A stretch of 14,761 nt of DNA from Rhodanobacter sp. (GTDB taxonomy: Bacteria > Pseudomonadota > Gammaproteobacteria > Xanthomonadales > Rhodanobacteraceae): positions 1 through 14,761 of the forward strand of contig JAPHUU010000118.1 of assembly GCA_026193555.1 (NCBI GenBank). The letters run 5' to 3'. Each line of letters starts with the position of its first letter. Position 1 is the stretch's first letter. Under the pieces are notes generated by a model, which searched no databases, was not told where the DNA came from, and saw nothing but the letters and a program-made list of their open reading frames with translations. Shown here in pieces: positions 1 through 6,930 of this stretch. The position numbers and the translations under genes are program-made.

Positions 1-654
1 CCGAGCACGGTCGTCGGCGTGGTGGCGCGCCTGCAGATTCCCGCCGCGGGAAGCTGGGGCAATGATTTCGCCTGGAGCTCGACCCTGGTGCCGACGCGGC
101 TGGATGGCTACTTCGCCCGCTACGCCATCCGCGCCAAACCGGGGCGCCGCGATGCCGTGATGAAAGCGGTGGCGCCCACCTTGTACGCGGTCAATCCGAT
201 GCGCGTGCTCGACGACGACAGCGTCAAGTCATTCGCCGATATCCGCGCGCGTGCTTATCGCGCCGACGTCGGCATGGCGATCCTGATGGGCGTGGTGTGC
301 CTGATCCTGCTCTGCGTCACCGCCGCCGGCATCGTCGGTCTCACCAGTTTCTGGGTCGGCCAGCGTCATCGGCAGATCGGTGTGCGGCGCGCGCTCGGCG
401 CCCGCAAGATCGACATCCTGCACTACTTCCAGATCGAGAACCTGCTGATCGCGGGCATCGGCGTGGTGCTCGGCATACTGCTCGCGGTGGGACTCAACCT
501 GTGGCTGATGACCCACTACGAGATGACCCGCATTCCGGTGGCGTACGTGCTGACCGGGGTGCTGGCCATGCTGGCGATCGGCCAGGCCGCGGTGTTCGTG
601 CCGGCACGGCGTGCGTCCAATGTGCCACCGGTGGTGGCAACGAGGGCGGCGTGA
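1..654 (+). CDS. FtsX/MacB-type ABC transporter permease, 3' part (5' end outside window)
   Basis: The frame is open from base 1 and ends at TGA 652-654. An in-frame GTG at 19 is not a convincing start, because the reading frame continues unbroken upstream, so this is the last ~217 residues of a longer permease. Visible are the end of the periplasmic domain, then an FtsX domain with three membrane segments: VGMAILMGVVCLILLCVTAA and onward, then the conserved cytoplasmic loop IGVRRALGA and ILHYFQIEN, then two more helices, ending in PPVVATRAA. The permease at 2159-3391 shares these blocks (GIVGL.SFWV.QR, IGVRRALGA, ILHYFQ, PPVVATR), so the two are tandem paralogues. Such permeases work with a cytosolic MacB-type ATPase, which is not in the window. 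They usually do mechanotransmission or export from the periplasm rather than classical uptake. The substrate is unknown. Confidence 0.9.
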   Translation, partial: PSTVVGVVARLQIPAAGSWGNDFAWSSTLVPTRLDGYFARYAIRAKPGRRDAVMKAVAPTLYAVNPMRVLDDDSVKSFADIRARAYRADVGMAILMGVVCLILLCVTAAGIVGLTSFWVGQRHRQIGVRRALGARKIDILHYFQIENLLIAGIGVVLGILLAVGLNLWLMTHYEMTRIPVAYVLTGVLAMLAIGQAAVFVPARRASNVPPVVATRAA

Positions 655-676
655 TGGCGAGTATGGGAATGATCAT

Positions 677-748
677 GTGGGAGCGACTTCAGTCGCGACG
701 CTTTCCGGAGCTTGCGGGAAAAATCATCGCGGCTGAAGCCGCTCCCAC
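677..748. repeat. REP doublet (REPIN-like), two inverted REP sequences
   Basis: Between two permease genes, 677-698 reads GTGGGAGCGACTTCAGTCGC(GA) and 727-748 is its inverted relative; the complement of the second is GTGGGAGCGGCTTCAGCCGC(GA). Each forms a 5-bp hairpin with a TTCA loop, and the two differ by one compensated base pair (GCGAC/GTCGC against GCGGC/GCCGC). About 28 bases separate them. This head and core match the REP families of Pseudomonas and xanthomonads that are spread by RAYT (TnpA-REP) transposases. No RAYT gene lies in the window. In the transcript the whole element can fold back on itself, so it may affect mRNA decay or expression between the first and second permease genes. 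Confidence 0.85.
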
Positions 749-787
749 CAGAGCCTTGCTGTTGACCAGCAACACGAGGAACGACTG

Positions 788-2095
788 ATGTTTGCCTATT
801 ACCTTGACCTGGCCCTGCGCAGTCTGAAGCGCAACAAGGCGCTCACTGCGCTGATGGTGCTGGCGATCGCGCTGGGCATCGGCGCGAGCATGACCATGCT
901 GACCGTGCTGCACGTGCTGTCGGGCGACCCGTTGCCGGGGCGCAGCGGCGAGCTCTATTACCCGCAGGTCGATCCGCAGGATCTCAGGGGAATGTACCCG
1001 AGCAAGGAGCCGCCGATGCAGCTCACCTTGATCGACGGCATGAACCTGCTGCGCGCGAAGCGGGCCGATCGCCAGGCGCTGATGACCGGCGGCGAAGTGC
1101 CGATCCAGCCGGCGCAGTCGGCGCTCGATCCGTTCTACGCGGATGCGCGTTACACCACGGCGGACTTCTTTCCGATGTTCGGTACGCCGTTCCTCTACGG
1201 CCGTGGCTGGAGCGCAGCCGACGACGAGGCGAAGGCGCGCGAGGTGGTGATCGCCCGTGAACTCAACCAGAAGCTGTTTGGCGGCGCCGACAGTGTGGGC
1301 CGCACCCTGCGCCTGGCCGGCACCGCCTTCCAGATTGTCGGCGTGCTCGACCATTGGCAGCCGAACCCGCATTTCTACGATCTCAATACCGGTTCCTACG
1401 CCTACGGCGAACAGGTGTTCCTGCCGCTGCAGACGATGATCGATCTGCACCTGAACCATGATGGTTCCACCGATTGCTGGGGCAATGGCGGTGGCGGCAC
1501 CGGCACCATCCTGCCTTCGGCTACTTGCGTCTGGCTGCAGTTGTGGGTGCAACTGGACAGCCCGGCGAAGGTGGCGTCGTACAGGCAGTTCCTGGTGCAC
1601 TACTCGCAGGAGCAACAGGCACTCGGCCGCTTCCAGCGTGCGCCGAACGTACGCCTGCGCAACGTGATGCAGTGGCTGGATCACAACGGCGTGGTGCCCG
1701 ACGACGTGCGACTGCAGACCGGGCTGGCCTTCGGCTTCCTGCTGGTGTGCCTGGTCAACACGGTGGGACTGATGCTGGCGAAGTTCATGCGCCGCGCCGC
1801 CGAGCTGGGCGTGCGCCGCGCATTGGGCGCATCGCGGCGTGCGCTGTTCGCGCAACTGCTGATCGAATCGGGCGTGATCGGTCTGGTCGGCGGTATCGGC
1901 GGATTGCTGCTGGCCGTGCTCGGGTTATGGCTGGTGCGGCAGCGGCCGTCCGCCTATGCCGCACTGGCGCATCTGGACATGAGCATGCTGTTCAGCACCT
2001 TCGCGCTGGCGCTGTGCGCCGCCCTGCTGGCCGGTCTGTTGCCGGCCTGGCGGGCCTGCCAGATCGCGCCGGCCCTGCAACTGAAGACGCTTTAG
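788..2095 (+). CDS. FtsX/MacB-type ABC transporter permease
   Basis: A 435-residue membrane protein. ATG 788 is preceded by GAGGA (776-780) at good spacing. Layout: a short cytoplasmic N-terminus (MFAYYLDLALRSLKRNK), membrane segment 1 at about residues 20-44, a large periplasmic MacB_PCD-like domain to about 310, then an FtsX domain with helices near 311-333, 357-384 and 399-422. The cytoplasmic loop LGVRRALGASRRALFAQLLIESG is the coupling region to the ATPase in this family. It is a more distant relative of the flanking permeases: it lacks their ILHYFQ and PPVVATR blocks and has a glycine-rich stretch in the periplasmic domain around residues 235-245. It may pair with one of the neighbouring permeases as a heterodimer, which is inference. 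The ATPase is not in view and the substrate is unknown. Confidence 0.92.
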   Translation: MFAYYLDLALRSLKRNKALTALMVLAIALGIGASMTMLTVLHVLSGDPLPGRSGELYYPQVDPQDLRGMYPSKEPPMQLTLIDGMNLLRAKRADRQALMTGGEVPIQPAQSALDPFYADARYTTADFFPMFGTPFLYGRGWSAADDEAKAREVVIARELNQKLFGGADSVGRTLRLAGTAFQIVGVLDHWQPNPHFYDLNTGSYAYGEQVFLPLQTMIDLHLNHDGSTDCWGNGGGGTGTILPSATCVWLQLWVQLDSPAKVASYRQFLVHYSQEQQALGRFQRAPNVRLRNVMQWLDHNGVVPDDVRLQTGLAFGFLLVCLVNTVGLMLAKFMRRAAELGVRRALGASRRALFAQLLIESGVIGLVGGIGGLLLAVLGLWLVRQRPSAYAALAHLDMSMLFSTFALALCAALLAGLLPAWRACQIAPALQLKTL

Positions 2096-2117
2096 TGCGC
2101 TATCCCTGCGCGTGAAA

Positions 2118-2135
2118 GCGGCCATCCGTGGCCGC
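2118..2135 (+). other. Perfect hairpin between two permease genes
   Basis: GCGGCCA-TCCG-TGGCCGC is a perfect 7-bp GC-rich stem with a UCCG (UNCG-type) tetraloop, 23 bases before the start of the next permease. It is preceded by AAA, but the following bases (ACTACTCAC) are not a U-tract, so it is not a standard intrinsic terminator. It could act as an mRNA stability or processing element that separates expression of the two permeases. Only the structure is seen; the role is inferred. Confidence 0.55.
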
Positions 2136-2158
2136 ACTACTCACAAGAGCACTCATTC

Positions 2159-3391
2159 ATGGACATTCTTCCCATTCTCTCGACCCTGCGTCGACACAAG
2201 CTCACCGCCTGGCTGCTGGTCCTGGAAATCGCGTTGACCTGCGCGATCATTTGCAATGCGGTGTTCCTGATCGGTCAGCGCCTGCAGCGGATGGACATGC
2301 CCAGCGGCGTCGCCGAGCACGAATTGCTGCAGATCCAGGTGGCCAATGTGGTGCAACCGGCCAATCCCTATGCGCGCGTGCAGGAGGATCTGGCCGTGCT
2401 GCGCCAGGTTCCCGGCGTGCAGTCGGTGGCCTTCACCAACCAGGTGCCGTTCGGCGGATCGTCATCGAATGGCAATGTCATGCTCGATCCGAACCAGCCC
2501 CAGCGCACGCTCAACGCGACCACCTACTTCGGCGAGAATCTGGTGACCACGATGGGTATCCAGCTGGTTTCCGGGCGTGACCTGCAACCGGATGACTTCG
2601 TCGATGTGGAAACGGCATTGAAGGGGCTGAACAGCGGTGACAGCAAGAGCCTGCCGCACGTGACGCTGATCACCTCGACACTGGCCGGGCGCCTGTGGCC
2701 GGGACAAGACCCGCTTGGTCGCATCATCTATCTGACGCCCCAGGTAGGGTTGCGTGTGGTCGGTGTGCTCGCCAGCCTGGCACGGCCGAATGCCTATGAC
2801 GCCAGCAAGGCGCAGTACACCATGGTGGTTCCGTTGCATATGGGCGCGGACAAGGGCGAGAGCTACGTGATCCGCACCCGGCCGCAGGATCGTGAGCGCG
2901 TGATGCGCGCTGCGCTGGCGGCGTTGAAGAAGGCCGATCCGCAGCGAATCGTGACCACCCGACGGACTTTCGACGAAGTGCGCCACCGGTTCTTCCAGGA
3001 CGACCGTGCCATGGCCGGCATGCTGGTCGGCGTGATCGCGGCGCTGCTGATCGTCACCGCGCTGGGCATCGTGGGGCTGGCCAGCTTCTGGGTGGCGCAG
3101 CGCCGCCGCACCATCGGCGTGCGCCGTGCGCTCGGCGCCACCCGCAGCAACATCCTGCATTACTTCCAGACCGAGAACTTCGTGCTCGCCACGCTCGGCA
3201 TCGCGCTGGGCATGGTGCTGGCCTACGGCATCAACTTGTTCCTGATGCTGCATTACGAGCTGCCTCGATTGCCCGCGATTTATTTTCCGGTGGGGGCGAT
3301 CGCGCTGTGGCTGATCGGCCAGCTTGCCGTGCTCGGCCCGGCCTTGCGCGCCGCCGCCGTGCCGCCGGTGGTGGCGACGCGGTCGGTGTGA
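2159..3391 (+). CDS. FtsX/MacB-type ABC transporter permease, paralogue of the first
   Basis: A 410-residue membrane protein starting at ATG 2159. The Shine-Dalgarno is weak (AAGAG at 2145-2149), in contrast to the preceding gene. Membrane segment 1 is at about residues 17-39 (WLLVLEIALTCAIICNAVF). A periplasmic domain of about 240 residues follows. The FtsX domain begins near residue 285 (MAGMLVGVIAALLIVTALGI) with two further helices near 333-358 and 373-400. The loop IGVRRALGATRSNILHYFQTEN and the C-terminal PPVVATRSV closely match the partial permease at the left edge, which points to a tandem duplication. It lies 63 bases after the second permease and probably shares its transcript. Function: membrane half of an ABC machine that moves a substrate or transmits force across the inner membrane. 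Substrate unknown. Confidence 0.92.
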   Translation: MDILPILSTLRRHKLTAWLLVLEIALTCAIICNAVFLIGQRLQRMDMPSGVAEHELLQIQVANVVQPANPYARVQEDLAVLRQVPGVQSVAFTNQVPFGGSSSNGNVMLDPNQPQRTLNATTYFGENLVTTMGIQLVSGRDLQPDDFVDVETALKGLNSGDSKSLPHVTLITSTLAGRLWPGQDPLGRIIYLTPQVGLRVVGVLASLARPNAYDASKAQYTMVVPLHMGADKGESYVIRTRPQDRERVMRAALAALKKADPQRIVTTRRTFDEVRHRFFQDDRAMAGMLVGVIAALLIVTALGIVGLASFWVAQRRRTIGVRRALGATRSNILHYFQTENFVLATLGIALGMVLAYGINLFLMLHYELPRLPAIYFPVGAIALWLIGQLAVLGPALRAAAVPPVVATRSV

Positions 3392-3483
3392 CAGACATGC
3401 TATCTGGCACGGGATGGCGCGCGCCCCGGCGGTCACAATCGCGGGGTCCGAACCACCACACAAACCTTGAGGGATGCCGCTTG

Positions 3484-5307
3484 ATGAAGACCTTGCCGTT
3501 GTTGATCTGCGCGGGCCTGCTGGGCTCGGTGACCCTGCTCCCGTCCGTTCACGCGGCGCCTGCAGCGCGGGCGGCGTCGACGGATGTCGCGAGCCGGGTG
3601 AAGGCGCTCAATGCGCTGCTGGCCGAACAGTGGCAATACAAGCTTGAGCACAGCCCGGAGTTCGCCACGATTCTCGACGACCTGCGTTACAACGACCGCT
3701 GGAGCGATGCGTCGCTGGCGGGTCATGCCGCCGAGCACAAGGCCAATCTGGATTTTCTCAAGCGCTTCGAGGCGATCGATACCCACGGGTTTTCCGATAC
3801 CGACAAGCTCAACCAGCAATTGATGGTGCGCCAGCTCAAGGACGACCTGTGCAGCGACGATCTGAAACTGTATGAGATGCCGCTGGACCAGATGAGTGGT
3901 GTGCACATTGCGCTGGCCGGCTTCGTCAGCTCGATTCCGTTCCACAACGTGAAGGAATACGAGAATTACCTGGCGCGGCTGAAGGCGGTGCCGAAGCTGT
4001 TCGATCAGGTGACCGAGGTGGCCAGACAGGGCATGCGCGACGGCATGATGCCGCCGAAGTACCTGCTGGAGAAGGTGGTCGTGCAGATCGACAGCATCGA
4101 GAAGTCGGCCGGCATGGACAGCGTGTTCGCCGAACCGCTGAAGCACTTTCCGAAGTCGGTATCCGCGGGCGACCAGAAGCGCCTGCACGAAGAGATTCTC
4201 GCGGCGATCGCGCAGGATGTGCGCCCGGCCTACCGCAAGCTGGGCGAATTTGTGGCCAGGGATTACGCGCCGCATGGGCGCAGCCAGCCGGGTGTGTGGG
4301 ATCTGCGCAACGGCGATGCGATCTATCGCTTCGACGTCGAGCAGATGACGACGACCAGGGAGACTCCCGAGCAGATCCACGAGACCGGCCTGGCCGAGGT
4401 GAAGCGCATCGAGGGTGAGATGACGAAGATCGCCCACGCGCAGGGCTTCAAGGATCTGGCCAGCTTCCGCGCTTCGCTGAAGACCAACCCGAAGACGCAC
4501 GCCACCTCGCGCGAGGACATCCTCAATCGCTACCGCGGCTACCTGGCGCAGATGCAGCCGGAGCTGCCCAGGCTGTTCGGCCTGTTGCCGAAGACCCGGG
4601 TGGTGGTGATGCCGGTCGAGGCGTTCCGCGAGAAGGAGGCCGCCGCCGCCGAGTACCACCAGGGCACGCCGGACGGTTCGCGGCCGGGCCAGATCTTCGT
4701 CAACACCGGCGATTTCGCCAACCGCAGCGTGCTGACGATCGAGTCGACCGCGTACCACGAGGGCGTCCCGGGTCATCACCTGCAGATCTCGATCGCGCAG
4801 ACGTTGCCGAAGCTGCCGCCGTTCCGCCAGCAGGCCGGCTATACCGCCTACATCGAGGGCTGGGCGCTGTATTCGGAGCAACTGGGCAAGGAGATCGGTT
4901 TCTACAAGGATCCGTTATCCGATTACGGCCGGCTCAGCGACGAGCTGCTGCGCGCCGACCGGCTGGTGCTCGACACCGGCGTGCACTACAAGCACTGGAC
5001 CCGTCAGCAGATGGTCGATTTCTTCCATGCGCATTCCAGCGAGGACGAGCCGGACGTGCAGGCGGAGACCGATCGCTACATCAGCTGGCCGGGGCAGGCA
5101 CTGGCCTACAAGACCGGCGAGCTGAAGATCCTCGAACTGCGCGGGCGGGCGAAGAAGGAGCTGGGTGACAAGTTCGACATCCGCGCCTTCCACGACGAGA
5201 TCCTCGGCGGTGGCGCGTTACCGCTGGACGTGCTGGAGACGCGCACCAATGCCTGGATTGCCGCGGTGAAAGCGGGCACGGCGCTGGCGCATCCCTCCGC
5301 GATTTGA
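3484..5307 (+). CDS. Secreted DUF885-family metallopeptidase-like protein
   Basis: A 607-residue protein. ATG 3484 was chosen because GAGGG (3469-3473) precedes it and translation from here gives a clean signal peptide (MKTLPLLICAGLLGSVTLL, likely cleavage after VHA, residue 24). The reading frame is open further upstream into the preceding gene, but that extension has no signal peptide and is not credible. The body is a DUF885 domain with the family motif HEGVPGHH at residues 425-432, typical of thermolysin-like zinc sites, followed by YIEGWALYSE (456-465), whose glutamates are likely metal ligand or active-site residues. Length is normal for the family. It is probably periplasmic or cell-surface. 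Substrates of most DUF885 proteins are not established; peptide hydrolysis is the family-based guess. It sits 92 bases behind the permeases on the same strand and ahead of a two-component system. Confidence 0.9.
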   Translation: MKTLPLLICAGLLGSVTLLPSVHAAPAARAASTDVASRVKALNALLAEQWQYKLEHSPEFATILDDLRYNDRWSDASLAGHAAEHKANLDFLKRFEAIDTHGFSDTDKLNQQLMVRQLKDDLCSDDLKLYEMPLDQMSGVHIALAGFVSSIPFHNVKEYENYLARLKAVPKLFDQVTEVARQGMRDGMMPPKYLLEKVVVQIDSIEKSAGMDSVFAEPLKHFPKSVSAGDQKRLHEEILAAIAQDVRPAYRKLGEFVARDYAPHGRSQPGVWDLRNGDAIYRFDVEQMTTTRETPEQIHETGLAEVKRIEGEMTKIAHAQGFKDLASFRASLKTNPKTHATSREDILNRYRGYLAQMQPELPRLFGLLPKTRVVVMPVEAFREKEAAAAEYHQGTPDGSRPGQIFVNTGDFANRSVLTIESTAYHEGVPGHHLQISIAQTLPKLPPFRQQAGYTAYIEGWALYSEQLGKEIGFYKDPLSDYGRLSDELLRADRLVLDTGVHYKHWTRQQMVDFFHAHSSEDEPDVQAETDRYISWPGQALAYKTGELKILELRGRAKKELGDKFDIRAFHDEILGGGALPLDVLETRTNAWIAAVKAGTALAHPSAI

Positions 5308-5378
5308 GGCCATTGGGGTCGTCGCTGGTTGGCGATAGTTCGTTGGTCATGGCAACCTTCCGGGCAGGAGCGGCATCC

Positions 5379-5417
5379 ATGTCCGCATGTGCAGAAGAAA
5401 AATGCGAACGGTCCTGA
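5379..5417 (+). other. Possible 12-codon leader reading frame overlapping the regulator start
   Basis: ATG 5379 has the best Shine-Dalgarno in the area (AGGAG at 5366-5370, 8-base spacing) and would encode MSACAEEKCERS, ending at TGA 5415-5417. It overlaps the response-regulator start (ATG 5402) in the other frame. It passes through GAAGAAAAATG; a -1 slip on the A5 run (5398-5402) would join MSACAEEK directly to MRTVLIIDD. It could be a coupling leader, a true N-terminus read by slippage, or a fortuitous frame. Expression is not shown. Confidence 0.3.
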
Positions 5418-6742
5418 TCATCGACGACAACCCGGCCGTGGGCGAGGCACTGTCGCTGGCGTTGTCGCTGCACGACATCCGGTCGCTGACCGCGATGACG
5501 CCGCAGGAAGGGCTGGCGGCGTTGTCGCGTACGCAGGTCGACGTGGTGATCCAGGACATGAACTTCACCGCCGATACCACCTCGGGCCAGGAAGGCGTGG
5601 CACTGTTTCGCGCGATCCGCGAGCAGCATCCGGATCTGCCGGTGATCCTGTTGACCGCATGGACGCACCTGGAAACGGCCGTCGAGCTGGTCAAGGCCGG
5701 TGCCGCCGACTATCTGGCCAAGCCGTGGGATGACAGCAAGCTGCTGGCCACGGTGGAGAATCTGCTGGAGCTTTCCGAGTCCACCCGCGAGATCACCCGC
5801 AGCCGGCGCGAACGGCGCCAGCGGCACGAGCAATTGCAGGACAAGTACGAGCTGGATGGGTTGGTGTTCGCCTCCGAGGCGATGCTGCGCACGCTGGACC
5901 TGGCCTGCCAGATCGCCCGTTCGGATGTGTCGGTGCTGATCACCGGACCGAACGGCACCGGCAAGGAACGCATCGCCACGATCATGCACGCGAATTCGGC
6001 GGTGAAGCGTGGTCCCTTCGTGGCGGTGAATTGCGGTGCGCTGCCGGGCGAGCTGATCGAGGCCGAACTGTTCGGTGCGGATGCCGGTGCCTATACCGGC
6101 GCGAACAAGGCGCGCGAGGGCCGTTTCGAGCTGGCCGATGGTGGCACCCTGTTCCTCGACGAGATCGGCAACCTGCCGCTGCCGGGCCAGATGAAGCTGC
6201 TTCGCGTGCTGGAGACCGGCCAGTATGAGCGGCTGGGGTCCGGCCGCACCCGGCAGGCCACGGTGCGCGTGCTGAGCGCGACCAATGCCGACCTGAAGGC
6301 GATGATCCGTGCCGGCACGTTCCGCGAGGATCTGTACTACCGGCTCAACGTGATCGAGGTGAACCTGCCGCCGCTGGCCGAGCGCAGCGACGACATCCTG
6401 CCGCTGGCCGAATACTTCCTGGACGACCGTGCCGAGCTCGGCGATGCCGCGCGCGAGGCGCTGCTGGGTTATCCGTGGCCTGGCAACGTGCGCGAACTGA
6501 AGAATGCCATCGAGCGGGCGGCACTGCTGGCCGGCGGCGGCCCGGTCACGCCCGAGCTGCTCAACCTGCCACAGCATGCCGCCACCGCCACGCGCAATCT
6601 CGACGAGCCCAGCCGCGAGGCGGTGGAGGCGGCATTGCAAAGGGCCGACGGGGTGGTCAGTCGTGCCGCACAGCAGCTGGGGTTGTCGCGACAGGCACTG
6701 TATCGGCGGATGGAGCGCTATGGGCTGGCGACGCCGGTCTGA
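5402..6742 (+). CDS. Sigma-54-dependent NtrC-type response regulator
   Basis: A 446-residue transcription activator. ATG 5402 puts the receiver strand VLIIDD at the normal distance from the N-terminus; ATG 5387 in frame would add MCRRK. Receiver domain, residues 1-120: acidic pair D8/D9, phosphoacceptor D52 (VIQDMNF), T85 and K107 (LAKPW). A charged linker around 125-150 leads to the AAA+ domain: Walker A GPNGTGKE (182-189), sigma-54 contact loop GAYTGA (229-234), Walker B with D253 E254 (GGTLFLDEIG). A Fis-type helix-turn-helix occupies the C-terminus (AAQQLGLSRQALYRRMERYG). All parts for phosphorylation-controlled activation of RNA polymerase-sigma-54 are present. Tyrosine for phenylalanine in the contact loop and N for S in the P-loop are deviations from the usual GAFTGA and GESGTGKE. 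The partner is the histidine kinase that follows. The target promoter is probably that of the adjacent transport genes or of itself, which is inference. Confidence 0.94.
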   Translation: MRTVLIIDDNPAVGEALSLALSLHDIRSLTAMTPQEGLAALSRTQVDVVIQDMNFTADTTSGQEGVALFRAIREQHPDLPVILLTAWTHLETAVELVKAGAADYLAKPWDDSKLLATVENLLELSESTREITRSRRERRQRHEQLQDKYELDGLVFASEAMLRTLDLACQIARSDVSVLITGPNGTGKERIATIMHANSAVKRGPFVAVNCGALPGELIEAELFGADAGAYTGANKAREGRFELADGGTLFLDEIGNLPLPGQMKLLRVLETGQYERLGSGRTRQATVRVLSATNADLKAMIRAGTFREDLYYRLNVIEVNLPPLAERSDDILPLAEYFLDDRAELGDAAREALLGYPWPGNVRELKNAIERAALLAGGGPVTPELLNLPQHAATATRNLDEPSREAVEAALQRADGVVSRAAQQLGLSRQALYRRMERYGLATPV

Positions 6743-6930
6743 TTGCCCGTCAGGCATCATCCCGGGCATGATCGAGTTCGCATGGCGTGGAAGGATGCCG
6801 GCCCTGGTCGCGGTCGGGCGATGTCGTCGCATCGTTTCCCTTCCCTTGTGGCCGAAGGCGGGACTCACGCCCGTATCCACGGTGTACCAGTGCCGGTGAC
6901 AAGACGTTCAAGTACCCCGGAGCGCAGCCG

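Noticed and set aside
3405..3420. Sigma-54-like promoter TGGCACGGGATGGC before the DUF885 gene
   Set aside because: The -24 part TGGCACG is perfect, but the GC expected at 3418-3419 is CG, so the strict GG-N10-GC spacing is off by one. It also lacks TTGC. It would be attractive given the sigma-54 regulator nearby, but spacing is critical.
3307..3483. N-terminal extension of the DUF885 protein
   Set aside because: It overlaps the preceding permease gene by 85 bases and would bury the signal peptide; ATG 3484 has a proper ribosome site.
3508..3513. Lipobox at C9 of the DUF885 signal peptide
   Set aside because: The residues before the cysteine (LLI) do not fit a lipobox and it lies too early in the hydrophobic core.
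3433..4881. Long minus-strand open frame opposite the DUF885 gene
   Set aside because: It is rich in R, H, L and Q, has no domain, and mirrors the codon pattern of a well-supported + strand gene in GC-rich DNA. The same holds for minus-strand frames at 5081-6880, 6865-8235 and 9953-11128.
6743..6930. Possible gene, REP remnant or sigma-54 site in the spacer before the kinase
   Set aside because: The in-frame extension of the kinase has no membrane or domain character, only a 4-bp inverted repeat around GGACTCA was found, and TGGCGTGGAAGGATGC has wrong spacing for a sigma-54 promoter.
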